64,000 nucleotides of DNA, taken from Trichosporon coremiiforme (taxonomy: Eukaryota; Basidiomycota; Tremellomycetes; Trichosporonales; Trichosporonaceae). The position numbers and the translations under genes were made by a program. Every line of letters starts with the position of its first letter. Position 1 is the first letter of the stretch. Below, piece after piece: positions 1 through 11,743 of this stretch. The notes beneath the pieces are model-generated. The model made no database searches and was not told the origin of the DNA. It worked only from the letters and a program-made list of their open reading frames with translations. The stretch spans positions 1-64,000 of the forward strand of contig BCJJ01000046.1 of NCBI GenBank assembly GCA_039545355.1, written 5' to 3'.

Positions 1-27
1 AACCCCCTAACCCCCTAACCCCTAAGC
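1..27. repeat. Telomeric repeat tract (chromosome end)
   Basis: The window opens with three tandem units of AACCCCCT/AACCCCT, which on the opposite strand read TTAGGGGG/TTAGGGG. C-rich repeats at the 5' end of the plus strand have the orientation expected of a left chromosome end. Repeats with four or five G are known from Cryptococcus and related Tremellomycetes. Only about 3.3 units are present, so the contig probably stops inside the telomere. Confidence 0.85.
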
Positions 28-641
28 CGGTAGCCGACATTGATGTTATTGACGTATGGGGGACTTTGGAAAGCGACCGCATCAGGCGACAGGCGCGGAT
101 AATAAGCAATGGGGGAAGTCACCGCCCACCTGTCCGGGACATGTTGTGGAGCCCGTGGACGGCGAGCTGATGAGACGGAGAGTGAGTGGGCGGGTTAGGA
201 ATCCGCTATCCGGTCGTCTATCTTTTTTGACGACTTGCAGCCATTGCATGGCCGAATGAGTTGGGCAAGGAAGAGTGGAGGTCGCGGGAATGGGTTCCCT
301 GTCGAGGTGTTGGTGCCTGACTTCCGGCGCTATGGAACTCCACAGTCTCCGTAACATCCCCGTTCCCATTGCTCAGTTGACCTCTGCTATCCAGCGTCGC
401 TTATCTTCCAAAGACCTTGGGGGCTTCATGCTTGCCCACCAGACCAAGGCGGAATGCGTTTCCTCCAGCATGCATCGGGAAGCTAAATCCGCAGACCCGC
501 GACGCACCACCAGTTTCGGCTGTACCCGTCGGCCTATGCCCGGGACACAATGACGCTATGGCGCTGCTTGGTGGTTCTATAACTAGCAGTCTACGATAGT
601 GAAGTGGCAGTCACGTTCAGACTGAGTAACTACCACGAGTT
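28..641. other. Subtelomeric intergenic DNA
   Basis: About 600 bases between the telomere tract and the first gene. Short open frames exist on both strands, but none shows a recognisable domain or splice pattern. It must contain the promoter of the 5-oxoprolinase gene; no clear TATA box is visible. Confidence 0.5.
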
Positions 642-3600
642 ATGCCCATCGCTACCCCCAAACACGACAAGGTCAAGATCTGTATTGATCGCGGAGGGAC
701 GTTCTGTGTAAGTCGCGTCTATGCTCCTCCAGACAGTTGGACTGACAGCAGGATGTCATCGCCATCAGCGAGACAAAGGGCACGCACCTGGTCAAGCTCC
801 TATCCGTGGACCCGACTCAGTAGGCGATGGTTACAGTCCAAAGCTAACCTCAGCTACTCTGATGCGCCGCGCGAAGGTGTGAGGCGGGTCTTGGAGTGGT
901 TCACCGGGGAGAGCATTCCTCGGGATCAACCCATCGACACGAGCAGAATCGAGTACCTCCGTATGGGTACGACCGTAGCAACCAATGCGTTGCTTGAGCG
1001 GAAGGGAGAGCGGTCTGCTCTTTTGATTGTGAGCCCCAAGTTCGTCCAAAGCTGACAGCAGACCAAGGGATTCAAAGACGCCCTCGAGATCGGCACACAA
1101 ACACGTCCCTTCCTATTCCAGCTGGCGATCAAGAAGGTGAGTCACTGCATGGTAGTTCTCGAGCTTATGTTAGCCGGACGTTTTGTACGAGAAGGTGGTG
1201 GAGGTGGAGGAGCGCGTCACACCGGAGTGGATCGAGTTTGCGGATGACTCTTCAACAACAGCACCGGATGGCCTGGGCGAGCTGGTCGAGGGTGTCAATG
1301 GTGCGAAGCTGCGCGTGGTTGAGGCCTTGAGTGAGTGATGTCGGTGGACTAGGCTGATGTAAAGACAGGGAGAAGGCTCATGACGATCTCCAGTCCCTCT
1401 ACGCGGACGGATATCGCTCCATTGCGATCGTGCTTGCGCATTCGTACCTCTACCCCGCCCACGAGAAGGCAGTCGAGGCGCTTGCACGCGAGGTCGGCTT
1501 CTCGCACATCTCGGTATCGTCCGACTTGCAAGCTATGATCAACATGGTGTCGCGTGGAATGTCGGCGACAGCTGATGCATACTTGACGCCCGAAGTCAAG
1601 CGGTACCTCGAATCTTTCGCGTCCGGTTTCGCCAACCTCGATGACTGCCGTCTCAGCTTTATGCAGAGTGATGGCTCGCTGTGCGACTTCCGCAAGTTCT
1701 CCGGCCTCAAGGCCATCCTCTCCGGCCCAGCGGGTGGCGTCGTGGGCTACGCTCGTACGGCATACGACCCCATTGACGGTGCTCCGGTCGTCGGCTTCGA
1801 CATGGGTGGTACGTCCACGGACGTGTCACGCTACGGTGGCAGCTACGAGCACGTATTCGAGACGACTACTGCTGGTGTTACGATCCAGACTCCCCAGCTG
1901 GACATCAACACAGTCGCCGCTGGCGGTGGCTCAATCCTCTCATACCGCAACGGCATGTTCCTAGTTGGCCCCGAGAGCGCAGGCGCCCATCCTGGCCCAG
2001 CGTGCTACCGCAAGGGTGGTCCCCTGACGGTGACCGACGCTAACCTCTTTCTTGGACGTCTCCACATCAACAGCTTCCCGCGCATCTTCGGCCCTACCGA
2101 GGACATGCCTCTGGACTACCAGATTGTGCAGGAGAAATTCGAGGCTCTGACAAACGAGATCAACAAGGAGAATGGCAGCAGTCTTACTGCCGCGCAAGTC
2201 GCTTGCGGATTCATCAATGTCGCCAACACGTCCATGGCTCGCCCAATCCGTGCTCTCACGGAGCAACGGGGGTTCCGCACGTCGGCACACAACCTCAGCT
2301 CATTCGGTGGCGCTGGCGGCCAGCACGCGTGTGCGCTTGCCCAAGTTCTTGGGATGCATAACGTCATCGTGCACAAGTACTCGTCACTCCTGTCCGCATA
2401 CGGCATGGCGCTTGCGGACGTGGCTGTGGACCTATCGGAGCCGCTCCTCATTGAGTACAACAAGGCTGCACTGGAGACAATTCATGAGCGTTTTGAGGTG
2501 CTGAAGGCCAAGGGACGTGAGGACCTACTCTCCCAGGGTGTTCCCGCCGCGACGATTAGCCATGAGTGCTATCTGAACCTGCGCTACCGTGGGAGTGACA
2601 CCAAGCTCATGATCATGAAGCCCAAGAACTCCGATTTCGCCGGTGCTTTCATCGAGCAGCACAAGCGCGAGTTTGCGTTCGTCCTCGAAGACACTCCCAT
2701 CGAGGTAGAGAACGTCCGTGTACGCTCAATTGGTAGCGGTGCGAGCGACATCAAGGCGGAGGACGCAACCTATGTCCGTGACCTCAACGAGCTTCCTGAC
2801 ATTGCCGTGGCGTCCGACGCTCACTTCGACATCAACGATATCTACTTTGAGGAGGTCGGAAAGTTTGCCGCTGCTCCGCTCTACCTTCTTGACAACCTCC
2901 AGCCGGGTACCACTGTCAAGGGCCCTGCGCTCATTCTCGACAAGACGCAGACCATTCTCCTCCACCCGCAAAACACTGCCCGCATTCTGCGCAACCACGT
3001 TTTGTAAGTCGTTATCTCAACCCGCGCTGACCAGAAGCATCGATGTTGGCCTTGGTCCCCGCAAGCAGCTCGACACGAACGCGGTCGACCCCATTCAGCT
3101 CTCCATCTTCTCTCACCGGTTCATGGGTATCGCGGAGCAGATGGGCCGCGCACTCCAGAAGACGTCCATCTCGGTTCAGATCAAGGAACGTCTAGACTTC
3201 TCCTGCGCCATCTTTGGCCCTGACGGAAGCCTGGTCGCCAACGCGCCCAATGTTCCTGTCCATCTTGGCTCCATGGAGTATGCTGTTCGCGCTCAGGCTG
3301 AGATGCACAAGGGGGAGCTCCGTCCTGGCGACATTCTCGTATCCAACCACCCCAAAGTCGGCGGGACCCATCTTCCTGACATCACGGTGAGCTCGCCTGC
3401 CCTTGATACAGCTGACATCCAGGTCATGCAGCCTGTCTTCGAGAGCGAGACATCGGACGAGATCGTCTTTTGGGTCGCCGCCCGTGGCCACCACGGCGAC
3501 ATTGGCGGTCTCGAGGGCAACTCGATGCATCCCGACTCGACTGAGAGCTGGCAGGAAGGCGCAGCGCTCATGAGCACGTTCCTCGTACGTGACGGCGTTT

Positions 3601-5008
3601 TCGACGAGGCCGGCATTCGCGAAATCTTCGCCAAGGCGGGAGAGTTTGAGGACTGCCTAGCCTCGCGCCAGATTGACGTCAACCTGTCCGACCTCAAGGC
3701 CCAATGCGCGGCCTGCGCCGTCGGATCGACTCAGATCCACAGCCTCTTCAGAGAGTGAGTAGCTGTGGCCTCAGAGTCATTAGCTAACAGCAGGTACGGC
3801 AAGGAGGTCGTGCAGTTCTACATGGCAGCTATCCGCTACAATGCCGAACTCGCCGTTCGCAACTTCCTCAAGACGCGCGCCGGCGAGACTCTCGAGGCTG
3901 AAGATTATCTCGATGACGGGACCATCATCCACCTCAAGGTCGGGATCAACGATGATGGCAGTGCGACATTTGACTTCACGGGCACATCGCCCGAGTCGCT
4001 TTCCAACCTCAATGCGCCGGAGAGTGTGACGCGCTCTGCGCTGATCTACTCGCTCCGCACTCTCATCGGTACGGACATGCCTCTCAACTCGGGCGTGCTT
4101 GCGCCTATCACCTTTGTTCTTCCCCCGAACTCGGTCCTGAGTCCTAGCATGGAGGCTGCTGTATGCGCTGGGTGGGTCTCGAGTTACCAGGCAATGAGGA
4201 TGTGCTGACTCCCTTAGAAACACTGAGACATCTCAGCGCGTCGTCGACGTTGTCTTTAAGGCATTCCAGGCGTGTGCAGCCGGCCAAGGATGCATGAATG
4301 GTGAGCGCAACTCCAACGCAAGCGCTAACGTCAGCGACGCACTTCAACTACAAGAAGTGGTGCTACGGCGAGACCAGTGAGTCTCTTCGTCTCATCTTTA
4401 GCTGACAACAGTCTGCGGTGGTGCCGGCGCCGGACCAACCTGGGTTGGCCAGAGCGCGGTCCAGGTAGCGATGACGAATACACGTATCGGCGACGTCGAG
4501 GTCGCCGAGATGCGTTTCCCCCTCCTCCTGCGCGAATTCTCGATCCGGCGCGGCAGCGGCGGCAAGGGCCTGCACGCGGGCGGCGACGGGGTTACTCGGG
4601 TGTACGAGGCACGCATTGACATGCACGCGGCGCATATTGGCGAGCGCCGCGTGAACGAGCCGTACGGTATGGCTGGCGGCGGGAACGGCGAGCGCGGGGC
4701 GTCGTACTGGATCCGCAGGACGCTCGAGGGCAGCATGCGCACTGTTAAGATGCGTCCGTCAGCCAGTTGCAGGTGAGTCGCGTGTGGAGAGAGGCTTGCT
4801 AGAGGTGAGGCTGACGGACAGAATGAAGCCAGGAGAGCAGTTCCGCATTGACACGCCAGGCGGAGGCGCGTACGGTGCGATTGGAGAGGAAGCCACGTCA
4901 GTCAGAGCTGCAGTGGTGCCCGCCGCGAGGGCGGTTGGCTCCAAGCCATACACGCGTGCGAATGGCAGTCTGGCCCAGTATGCTGCGACGCAGGAGACGT
5001 GCGATTAA
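642..5008 (+). CDS. OXP1: 5-oxoprolinase (ATP-hydrolysing), HyuA-HyuB fusion
   Basis: Cytosolic enzyme of the gamma-glutamyl cycle that opens 5-oxo-L-proline to L-glutamate with ATP. I read 13 exons (642-707, 752-819, 854-1028, 1062-1136, 1174-1330, 1365-3003, 3035-3386, 3423-3754, 3794-4171, 4218-4300, 4335-4376, 4412-4772, 4822-5008); the exon sum is 3915 nt, an exact multiple of three, giving 1304 residues, close to the usual ~1290. The N-terminal half is HyuA-like (IDRGGTF near residue 13, [15 protein letters not shown], then [13 protein letters not shown]); the C-terminal half is HyuB-like ([41 protein letters not shown] near the end). The gene looks intact although it lies 0.6 kb from the telomere. 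It is followed on the same strand by an FAD oxidoreductase. Close relatives are bacterial N-methylhydantoinases; length and fusion favour 5-oxoprolinase. Confidence 0.93.
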
Positions 5009-5734
5009 AGTGGAGTTTTCATATAGTCATAAGCAATGCTCTTTGAAGAAGTGTTATACCCTGTCAATGTATTCCCTGTGTTCAAAGCAGACTATGGGTG
5101 CTGCCAGCGTTGTGTTGCGTCGTGAGGAGTTCCATTAGACTGCCGACTGCAATTCCTCCTAGTGACGGGGAGTACATCTGAATTTCGCTCCAGTTATGCA
5201 CGTATATGCACATAACTGGCCCGGACGGCCGTGCATCGCGGCCTCCAATCAATGAAGGCAAGACTCGACCGAAAGACAAGGTTGGTGCGTCTGGAATGCC
5301 GAGTTGAGCTTTGCGAAGCGTGACTCCAAGCCATTCCTCAATTTGCCGGCCTTTCCATCATTCCGGTTCGTAACTTCCCATCCACTGTCATTCGTTTGCG
5401 CCTCATCTTCTTCCCTACTCACGCAATAAGCGATACGCTCATGGAACGCTCGCGAAACCCTTACGGAACAGCACTTCCCGCGCAGGGGGCATGCCCACTG
5501 GCCCGCATTCCCGCACGGGAAGACAAACCCGGCCACCAACGAGACCGGATATGGCCGTATCGCCAACCTCGGCATCTCACTTGTCCGTCCATCCTGCCCA
5601 TGAGCCCGAATCGGCGTTGCTATCTTGAGCTTTACATCCTCGTTCTTCTAATCTGTCTCTCTACCTTCTCCGTCTTCTCGTCTCTCCCCAGGCTGCCCTC
5701 CACCGTTCCACCTCCGCTAATTTCTGAATCTGCG
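5009..5734. other. Intergenic spacer and pyrimidine-rich leader
   Basis: Space between two co-directional genes. The last 120 bases before the ATG at 5735 are pyrimidine-rich (5640-5720), as in many basidiomycete leaders. The oxidoreductase frame stays open upstream to an ATG at 5396 and would encode a hydrophobic stretch near 5620-5690, so a longer, membrane-anchored N-terminus cannot be excluded. Confidence 0.5.
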
Positions 5735-7440
5735 ATGACCGCCGTGCCTCCGCAGCCATTTGGGCCCACGATTCTGCCCACACAGTCGACGACATCGCAC
5801 TGGATGCGTACCGTCGAGGGACATGACCTCCTCACTGTGGGCCGCGAGGGGCACTTACCCGCCGAGGCGGACGTTGTGATCATCGGGTCTGGGTTGAGTG
5901 GTGAGTTGGCTCCCTCCTCTTTCTCCTACCGCTCCCCTCAACGGCCACGCATGTCTCGCATCCCATCCAGACTTAATGGCACGTATCGCAGCTGACCGCA
6001 GGCGCCGTCACTGCCGTCTCCCTCCTCTCCGCCCCCAACCGCCCCGCCTCAGTTGTCGTCCTCGACGCGCGCGCAATCTGTTCCGGCGCCTCTGGCCGAA
6101 ACGGCGGTCACTGCCGTCCCGACGCGTTTCGGGGATTCACAAGCTTCGGCGCTCTGCACGGAAAGGAACAGGCAGAGAAGATCCTCGTATCAGAGGAGGC
6201 CACTTTTAACAAGTACGTCAGCTCGCCTGTCGCACGATTCAGCTGACGGCAGGGTGGCCGAGTTCGTGGAAAAGCACGGCGTTGAGTGCGAGTTCACACA
6301 CCGCCCGACTGTGGATGTGTGTCTCACAGAGTCATTTGCGGATTATGAGGCGCAGGCTCTCGCGCGGGCTAAAGCCGCAGGTGTCGATGTGCGAAGCGTC
6401 GAGGTACTCGATGACACCGAGACGGTAAAGGTGGGTATATGCCATGTCGTTCCCTAAGAGCCAATGCTGACTGGTGGCAGCTGTGCCGCGCGACAGAGGC
6501 TAAGGCCGGGTTCAAGTGGCGCGCGTCGTCGATCAACCCGCTCAAACTCGCATTGGGAGTGTACAAGCGCTGCCTAGAGCTGGGCGGGTTCCAGCTCTTC
6601 TCCTTTGCGCCAGCCACGTCCGTCATCAGGAGCGGTGATGGGCGCTGGGACGTCGTCACGCCGCGCGGCGCGATCCGAGCTAAGCAGGTCGTGCACGCGA
6701 CGAACGCGTACTCGAAGCTACTCCTTCCCGAGCTCGACGGCCTGGTCACGCCATTCCGCGGTACGTCCCGCTCATCTCAGCTCTCTTCATCTGCGGAAGC
6801 TGACATTCAGCCCAGGCTGTGCGCCTGAACAACCCTGGCTTCCCGCTCGAGCCGACAATGTCACTCCGCCGTAACCTCGAGCACTTCTACTCGGTGTAAG
6901 TTCACCTGAAGACTCTAGGGAGTTAGCTGACAGCAGGGCGCCGCAGCCGGACGGATCCATCGTGCTCTCGTGCTCCAGGTCGTGGGCGGGCCAGAGCGCG
7001 GCGGATTACGACGCATTGTTTGACAACATGGACGACTCGGTGGCGCCGCGCGTACAGGCTGAGGACACTGTCATGCACGTGGGCAAGGCGATCCCGGGCG
7101 CGGATGCAGGCAAGATCGAGAGCCACTGGTCGGGAATTATTGCATGGGTATGTCGTCGTTCTCAGAGATAGAGTGGTTGGAGAGAGAATATGGTGGCTGA
7201 CGGCAGACGCCTGACTTGGTGCCGTTCATCGGACCCCTACCCGGCAAAGAGGGGCAGTTCGTGCATGCCGGCTTCAACGGGCATGGCATGGCGCGCATTT
7301 TCCACGCAGCGCCTTGTTTGGCGGATCTCATGCTTGGGAAGGAGTGGGATCCGTCGGTGCCGGAGGTATTCCAGATCACTGAGGAGAGGTTGATGAAGCT
7401 CCGAGCGGGGGTGACGGGGTCGGCGACACATAAGCTCTAG
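5735..7440 (+). CDS. FAD-dependent oxidoreductase, DAO family
   Basis: Flavoenzyme of the D-amino-acid oxidase / gamma-glutamylputrescine oxidase superfamily (Pfam DAO). The dinucleotide-binding motif GSGLSG lies near residue 50, just before the first intron, followed by AVTAVSLLSA. The family signature SGASGRNGGHCRPD follows. Later segments include KWRASSINPLKLALG, VVHATNAYS and, near the end, the FAD-contacting PFIGPLPG and GFNGHGMAR. Six or seven short introns interrupt it; the acceptors follow CTGACNNCAG-like branch sites. I chose the ATG at 5735 because the motif-bearing frame starts well there; an in-frame ATG at 5396 is possible. Its neighbour upstream is 5-oxoprolinase. The substrate is not readable from sequence; oxidation of an amine or amino acid is the family expectation. 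Confidence 0.87.
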
Positions 7441-7705
7441 CTGCTCGTTCGGGATGATGTTAGAGGCAATGTAATGGTTGAACTGGAACCTGTCGAGTGA
7501 GAGATCAGGGTAGCGCGCGAGAATGGCGCCCGAAGTTGGGATATGATCTGGACCAAGGTATGCTATTGTAGCAGGGTTGCATCGTACGGTGCTACCATTA
7601 TTAAGAAGAAGTGGAATGGGTATGTTAGGCCATGACTAGAGTGTGGTGCTCGGTTCTTGGGGCGTAGGAGGGTGGGAACATATTAATGAGACGAGTAGCC
7701 ATAGT
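7441..7705. other. Intergenic spacer
   Basis: Short 3' flank of the oxidoreductase gene. No gene or repeat is seen before the LTR that starts at 7706. Confidence 0.5.
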
Positions 7706-7957
7706 TGTCAGGGCCGACGCCTAAGGACCAGGGCGATGAGAAGGATGCTCTCGGGCTTGACAGTCTCTGTGGACAGGATGCTGAACGAGGTCGTTGAGCA
7801 GAGACTAGAGGAATGACAAATGATCCATCGCTGACATGGTACATTAATGAGAACTACGGACCACATGTAGGGGACAGGGTGGCGAGGTATGAGACAGGGT
7901 GGCGAGGTATGAGGGAGGAACTCGTAAGGACTGGATGTCATGGCGTGCGGCATGACA
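7706..7957 (+). mobile_element. Solo LTR-like element, copy 1 (TGTCA..TGACA)
   Basis: A 252-bp segment that starts TGTCAGGGCCGACGCCTA and ends with its inverted complement TGACA. A clearly related sequence lies in opposite orientation at 8686-9027. Shared blocks include the start, AAATGATCCATCG..GACATGGTA, AACTACGGACCACATGTAG and GGACTGGATGTCATGG. It contains a local tandem duplication (ACAGGGTGGCGAGGTATGAG, twice, near 7877-7915). The flanking 5-mers do not match, so no target-site duplication is visible. An LTR is my reading; a short non-autonomous element with small inverted termini is possible. Confidence 0.55.
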
Positions 7958-8685
7958 GTATCGGAGTTGAGGAGGGGGTATTAGGTAGACTGTAATTCAC
8001 AGGGTAGACCTGTGACTCTTAATCTGTTGAGTTGCAGCGGGTATGAAGAACATGCATCGACACAACGGTACCTCTGGCTACTTGAGTACTATCACTACGG
8101 AGCCATTGTCCTGGTCCGACGGCCCGTCGGCATTGATCATGTTGACCCCGAGGTTGGTACCGAGGGCCACAGTGCGGTAGTGAGAAGACGGTGTCGTTAT
8201 TCTCAACAAGATAGTTTCGTGTAGTACCCGAGAGCCCTGATTCTGTTGGTCAACAAACTGCATTGCTGTCAGATGGGGACGGAGGGAATTGTACTTTTAG
8301 CTAGCTCGCGATACAGATCCTGATTAGGGAAGAAATAAGGCTAGTGTGCTGAAGTTAAAGGGAGGATGGCATGAGCTAATGGCATGCGGCTCCACGGGTA
8401 CACCACAGTACTGGTGACTTTCGAATTCTCACCGAACTTGCGGCCGGAGGAGGAGTTCCTTGTAAATCCTGGATGTATGAGAGGGCAGTGAGCTCTCATT
8501 GAGCGTCACCGTTCCCTGCGCATGCAATAAACACCGCGCGAAGGCGCTTGCGCACGCGGGATGCGCAGTGGGTGAAGTCAGGAAGATGCAAGTGAATCGC
8601 GGGATGGGATCCCGACCGCTGACGTAAGCTTTCTCGGTTCGATGTTGGGATATGGAAAACAGTAATTAATTCCTATTACGTTTCT
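7958..8685. other. Spacer between the two LTR copies
   Basis: About 730 bases between two inverted LTR copies. I see no coding signal with motifs and no internal retroelement domain. The sequence may be decayed retroelement or old subtelomeric DNA. Confidence 0.4.
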
Positions 8686-9027
8686 TGTCATGCCCCACGT
8701 CATGACATCCAGGCCTTAGGCCACCTGTCGTATGGAATCACTGTCCTTACTAGTTCCTCCCTCATATTCTTGCCCCCCTCCGCTGCATGTGGTCCACCTG
8801 CCATGCCCTACACCATGACATCCAGTCCATACTAGTTCCTTCCTAGTTTCCTTGCCCACCCCGTCTACTACATGTGGTCCGTAGTTCCCATGGTACCATG
8901 TCAACGATGGATCATTTGCCACTCTTCTAGTCCTGTTCAGCAACTGCTCTACATCCTGACTCAGAGAGATTGTCAAGCCCGCAAGCATCCCGCTCGTCGC
9001 CCCGGTCCCTAGGCGTCGGCCCTGACA
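8686..9027 (-). mobile_element. Solo LTR-like element, copy 2 (inverted)
   Basis: Read on the minus strand from 9027, this 342-bp copy starts TGTCAGGGCCGACGCCTA and ends CATGACA at 8686. It matches the copy at 7706-7957 over most of its length but is longer because the block GGAACTAGTA..TGGATGTCATG is duplicated inside it. On the plus strand it abuts a copia reverse-transcriptase/RNase H reading frame at 9028, as if it had inserted into that element. No target-site duplication is visible. Confidence 0.55.
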
Positions 9028-9334
9028 AAGATTGAGTACATTCCGACTGCTTCAATGCTTGCCGATGGTCTGACAAAACCACTTGCACCTACGCAGATCA
9101 ATGGATTCCAAGGTCTGTTTGGCCTCCGTGCATCACCCCTGACCTCCCCACTTACGGCAATGGTCAGTCTTGTCACTTGTGACGACCAGTCTCAAGTAGT
9201 GGGAGTGTTGAAGGGACTCGAGACTTGTGTCACGTGACATGTGCGCCCCTACACGTAGCGCACCTGTCCATCCTTACTTGAACAGTCCTCTGTAGTCCCT
9301 GTGCTCTGTATATACAATATACACCATCCCAACA
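9028..9334 (+). mobile_element. 3' end of a Ty1/copia retrotransposon
   Basis: The plus frame from 9028 reads KIEYIPTASMLADGLTKPL, the well-known C-terminal motif of copia RNase H, and stops at 9237. It is followed by a polypurine tract (GTAGTGGGAG, 9196-9205) and a short LTR. The rest of the element (gag, integrase, reverse transcriptase) is absent upstream, where another LTR replaces it. The element is therefore a fragment. Confidence 0.82.
9206..9334 (+). repeat. 3' LTR of the copia fragment
   Basis: 129 bp bounded by TGTTG..CAACA, the usual copia terminal pair, directly after the polypurine tract. Near its end it carries TATATACAATATAC, a possible LTR promoter. Only one copy is present in the window. 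Confidence 0.7.
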
Positions 9335-9721
9335 CATCTTACCCTGGGAGAGACGTTGGAGATCTCCGCGAAGAGGCCGTGCAACCTGAAGCAATGATGA
9401 CATTACATGTTGGGGCTCAGAATATGGAGTGTAGTCTTACTGCTGTGCATGGTGTGCACGTTGCTGACATAGTTCTCAGAATTGGGCACGAAGTGTCGCC
9501 CATCGACTCTCAAGGCAGTTTTGGAAGGGCCAAGTCCCTTCAATCCTCGCGCAGTGGTCAGGGAACTACACAGCAAGAGCTGCCAAAGTGTCGTCCGTCG
9601 ATACCCAGACTTCATTCCGCGTTGACCGGATTGTGGCTAACTTGAGCTTCACAAGTTTCTCGGGAGAGAAGTACAGTACAGCATCAAGTCGATAACACTG
9701 TCTGGGGAGAGTGCAAATATT
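9335..9721. other. Spacer after the copia LTR
   Basis: About 390 bases with open frames on both strands but no domain that I recognise. It may be further decayed retroelement. Confidence 0.35.
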
Positions 9722-10449
9722 TCACACTCCCATACTTTGTACCCCCGTTTGCCGCACAAACCAGTCGCGAATCGGAATGTCTTTGGAGGCGACCTCATTC
9801 ACGAGTTTACTCAAGTTTCCTGAATGAGCCCAGCGCGGTAAAGCTGTGCAGTCGGAGAGAGCAAGAACAGGATTCGCCATGATGTCGTGGTGCCCAGCGT
9901 AGTCGCAGATCCGATAGTGGTCGCTGGTGCCCATTGCAATCGGATGGCATGCAAACCGAGTGATCTTGACTGTAAACGCTGGGCCCGAATGGTCAGAGAC
10001 GTTGAACTCCCGTGGCAGTACTTCGCTGTCGATTGCCTCCGCAGCCGATGAAACTGGAGCCCAGATTACGATCGGAAGTGGCAAGGGTGACAGGGATGCC
10101 GGCTTCAGTGTACCGAGTGTTCCAAACACAGTCGACCTTGCAGAAGCGTGCAGATATAGCGGGGAAGATTGGGGACGCAATCCATTGAAAGCTGACCTCT
10201 AGCATTTCCATGACAGTATCAATGCTAGCCAGAGACTGCACAACCGAGCTTTGGGGAGCGGAGAAGAACAGGCAGGTGCCTATGTAATGCCGCCAAGCCG
10301 GACAGGAAACGGAGACAGGCGAGAACTGGAGCAGCTGTCTAAAAGCGGGACATATCTGTGCTGCATCCCAGGACAGCTTTTGTAGCCGAGCTTGCAGCGG
10401 ACGGGGGACATGATAAGCGAGGATTGAAATCGGAAGCAGCGAGAATTTA

Positions 10450-10486
10450 CAGTGGGTGGTAAAAAGTGTCTGGACTGGAAACGCCA
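10450..10486 (+). repeat. Left terminal inverted repeat of the Tc1 element
   Basis: Starts CAGTGGGTGGTAAAAAGTGT and pairs with 11744-11780 in inverted orientation; the first 28 bases are identical. Confidence 0.92.
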
Positions 10487-10572
10487 TTTTCAAGGCCATC
10501 AAGGCCATGGCTCTTACCTTATAATACATAACTCACCAACTATTGCATGCATGGTGCTCATCTTTGGATATA

Positions 10573-11661
10573 TTATGCACGTGTATTTAATGTACCGTTA
10601 TGCCGAAGCATATGCATGTAGCTGTCACCATTTAGTTGTACCACCCCTATTGCTATGGAGGGCATTTCTCCTCCTGGCATAGAATCTATGGCATTATCTA
10701 TGTTTTCCTGTGCTACGGCTTCCCACCGGCTCTTAACAACGTCCCAAAGCGCATCCTTGTTTGTCAGAAGGTCCTCTATCTCCTGCAGACATTCCTTGAG
10801 CATAGACCAGACGTTCAATGAGATTCAGGTCAGGAGAGTTGGGGGGGTGAAAGTGCATCTTGAAACCAAGCCCCCTGCAACACTTGACCGTTTTCTTGGC
10901 CTTGTGCACCTTTGCATTGTCCTTCACAATCCAGCAATACACTCTGTAGCCCCTCCAGCACCTCCTCTGTGCTTTCCACACCTGATTGAGCTCAGTCTTG
11001 TAGACAGAATCAATCATAACTTGAGCAGTAATGCCACACTTCTTTTTCAACCTTTTCTTGCCTTTCTCCTGCTCATTCTCCCTCTCCAACCAGACAAGCT
11101 TGGACCGTCCACCTTTGTATATAGCTCCCCAGACCATCAGGCAAGATTCCTTTAAGAGTTCTTCCTTTGTACATGTAACCCAGACGCGACCATGTTGTGT
11201 GAGCGCCACACTGGCCTCATCTGTCCAAGTTACAACGTCCCAGTTGATGTTGGCGACCTTCCTGATCTATCTGCGGCGTAGGATCTTAATGTGCCTGTCT
11301 GCGCCTCATGTCAGTTTGGAGAGGCATTTGGGCAGGGTATTAACAGACATGGTGGTGTCACAGGCTGGCTTCACCTTGAGGGCAAGTTGGTGGAGAGGAT
11401 TTTGTGGTTCCTGCGCGCAAAAGCGGTCAGCTTGGGCCATAAGGGTTTGGGGATCTTAGGGGCGCGTCCTGGCGTCAATTTGGTGCGTAGAGGCGAGCCA
11501 TTGGCGTAGCGCTTCTTGAAATCAAAGTAGCTGGAGCGAGAGACCCCAAATGGCTTCTGGGAAGAGCGAGGTGTGAGGAACTCGGCTGTTACAGCAATTA
11601 AAACGCGCACGGGAGTTGTCAAACGCAGAATGGACATAGTTGAGATACAGAAGAACAACAT
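10573..11661 (-). pseudogene. Tc1/mariner transposase, DD34E, inactivated
   Basis: Minus-strand reading from 11661: an N-terminal helix-turn-helix-like region (FGVSRSSYFDFKKRYANGS), then the catalytic domain. First Asp in WTDEASVALTQHGRVW; then LMVWGAIYKGGRSKLVW; second Asp in VKDNAKVHKAKKTV; Glu in PPNSPDLNLIE, with 34 residues between the second Asp and the Glu. Two in-frame stops lie between the helix-turn-helix part and the first Asp (about 11275-11315). A one-base frameshift after NLIE (near 10818) moves the C-terminus (NVWSMLKECLQEIEDLL) to another frame. It cannot be made as one active protein. Confidence 0.9.
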
Positions 11662-11743
11662 ATCAAAAGATGGGATGCATAGCTTAAGTATTGCATGAAC
11701 TATGGGCGTTTCGGGTGACTTGGAAAAAATGAGGAGGGCGTGG

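Noticed and set aside
5396..5734. An upstream N-terminal extension of the FAD oxidoreductase
   Set aside because: The frame is open, but the DNA is pyrimidine-rich leader-like and the predicted peptide has no conserved part; kept only as an alternative.
7706..9027. A giant hairpin or single inverted-repeat transposon of 1.3 kb
   Set aside because: Each arm has its own TGTCA..TGACA ends and its own internal duplications, and one abuts a copia frame, so two separate insertions are simpler.
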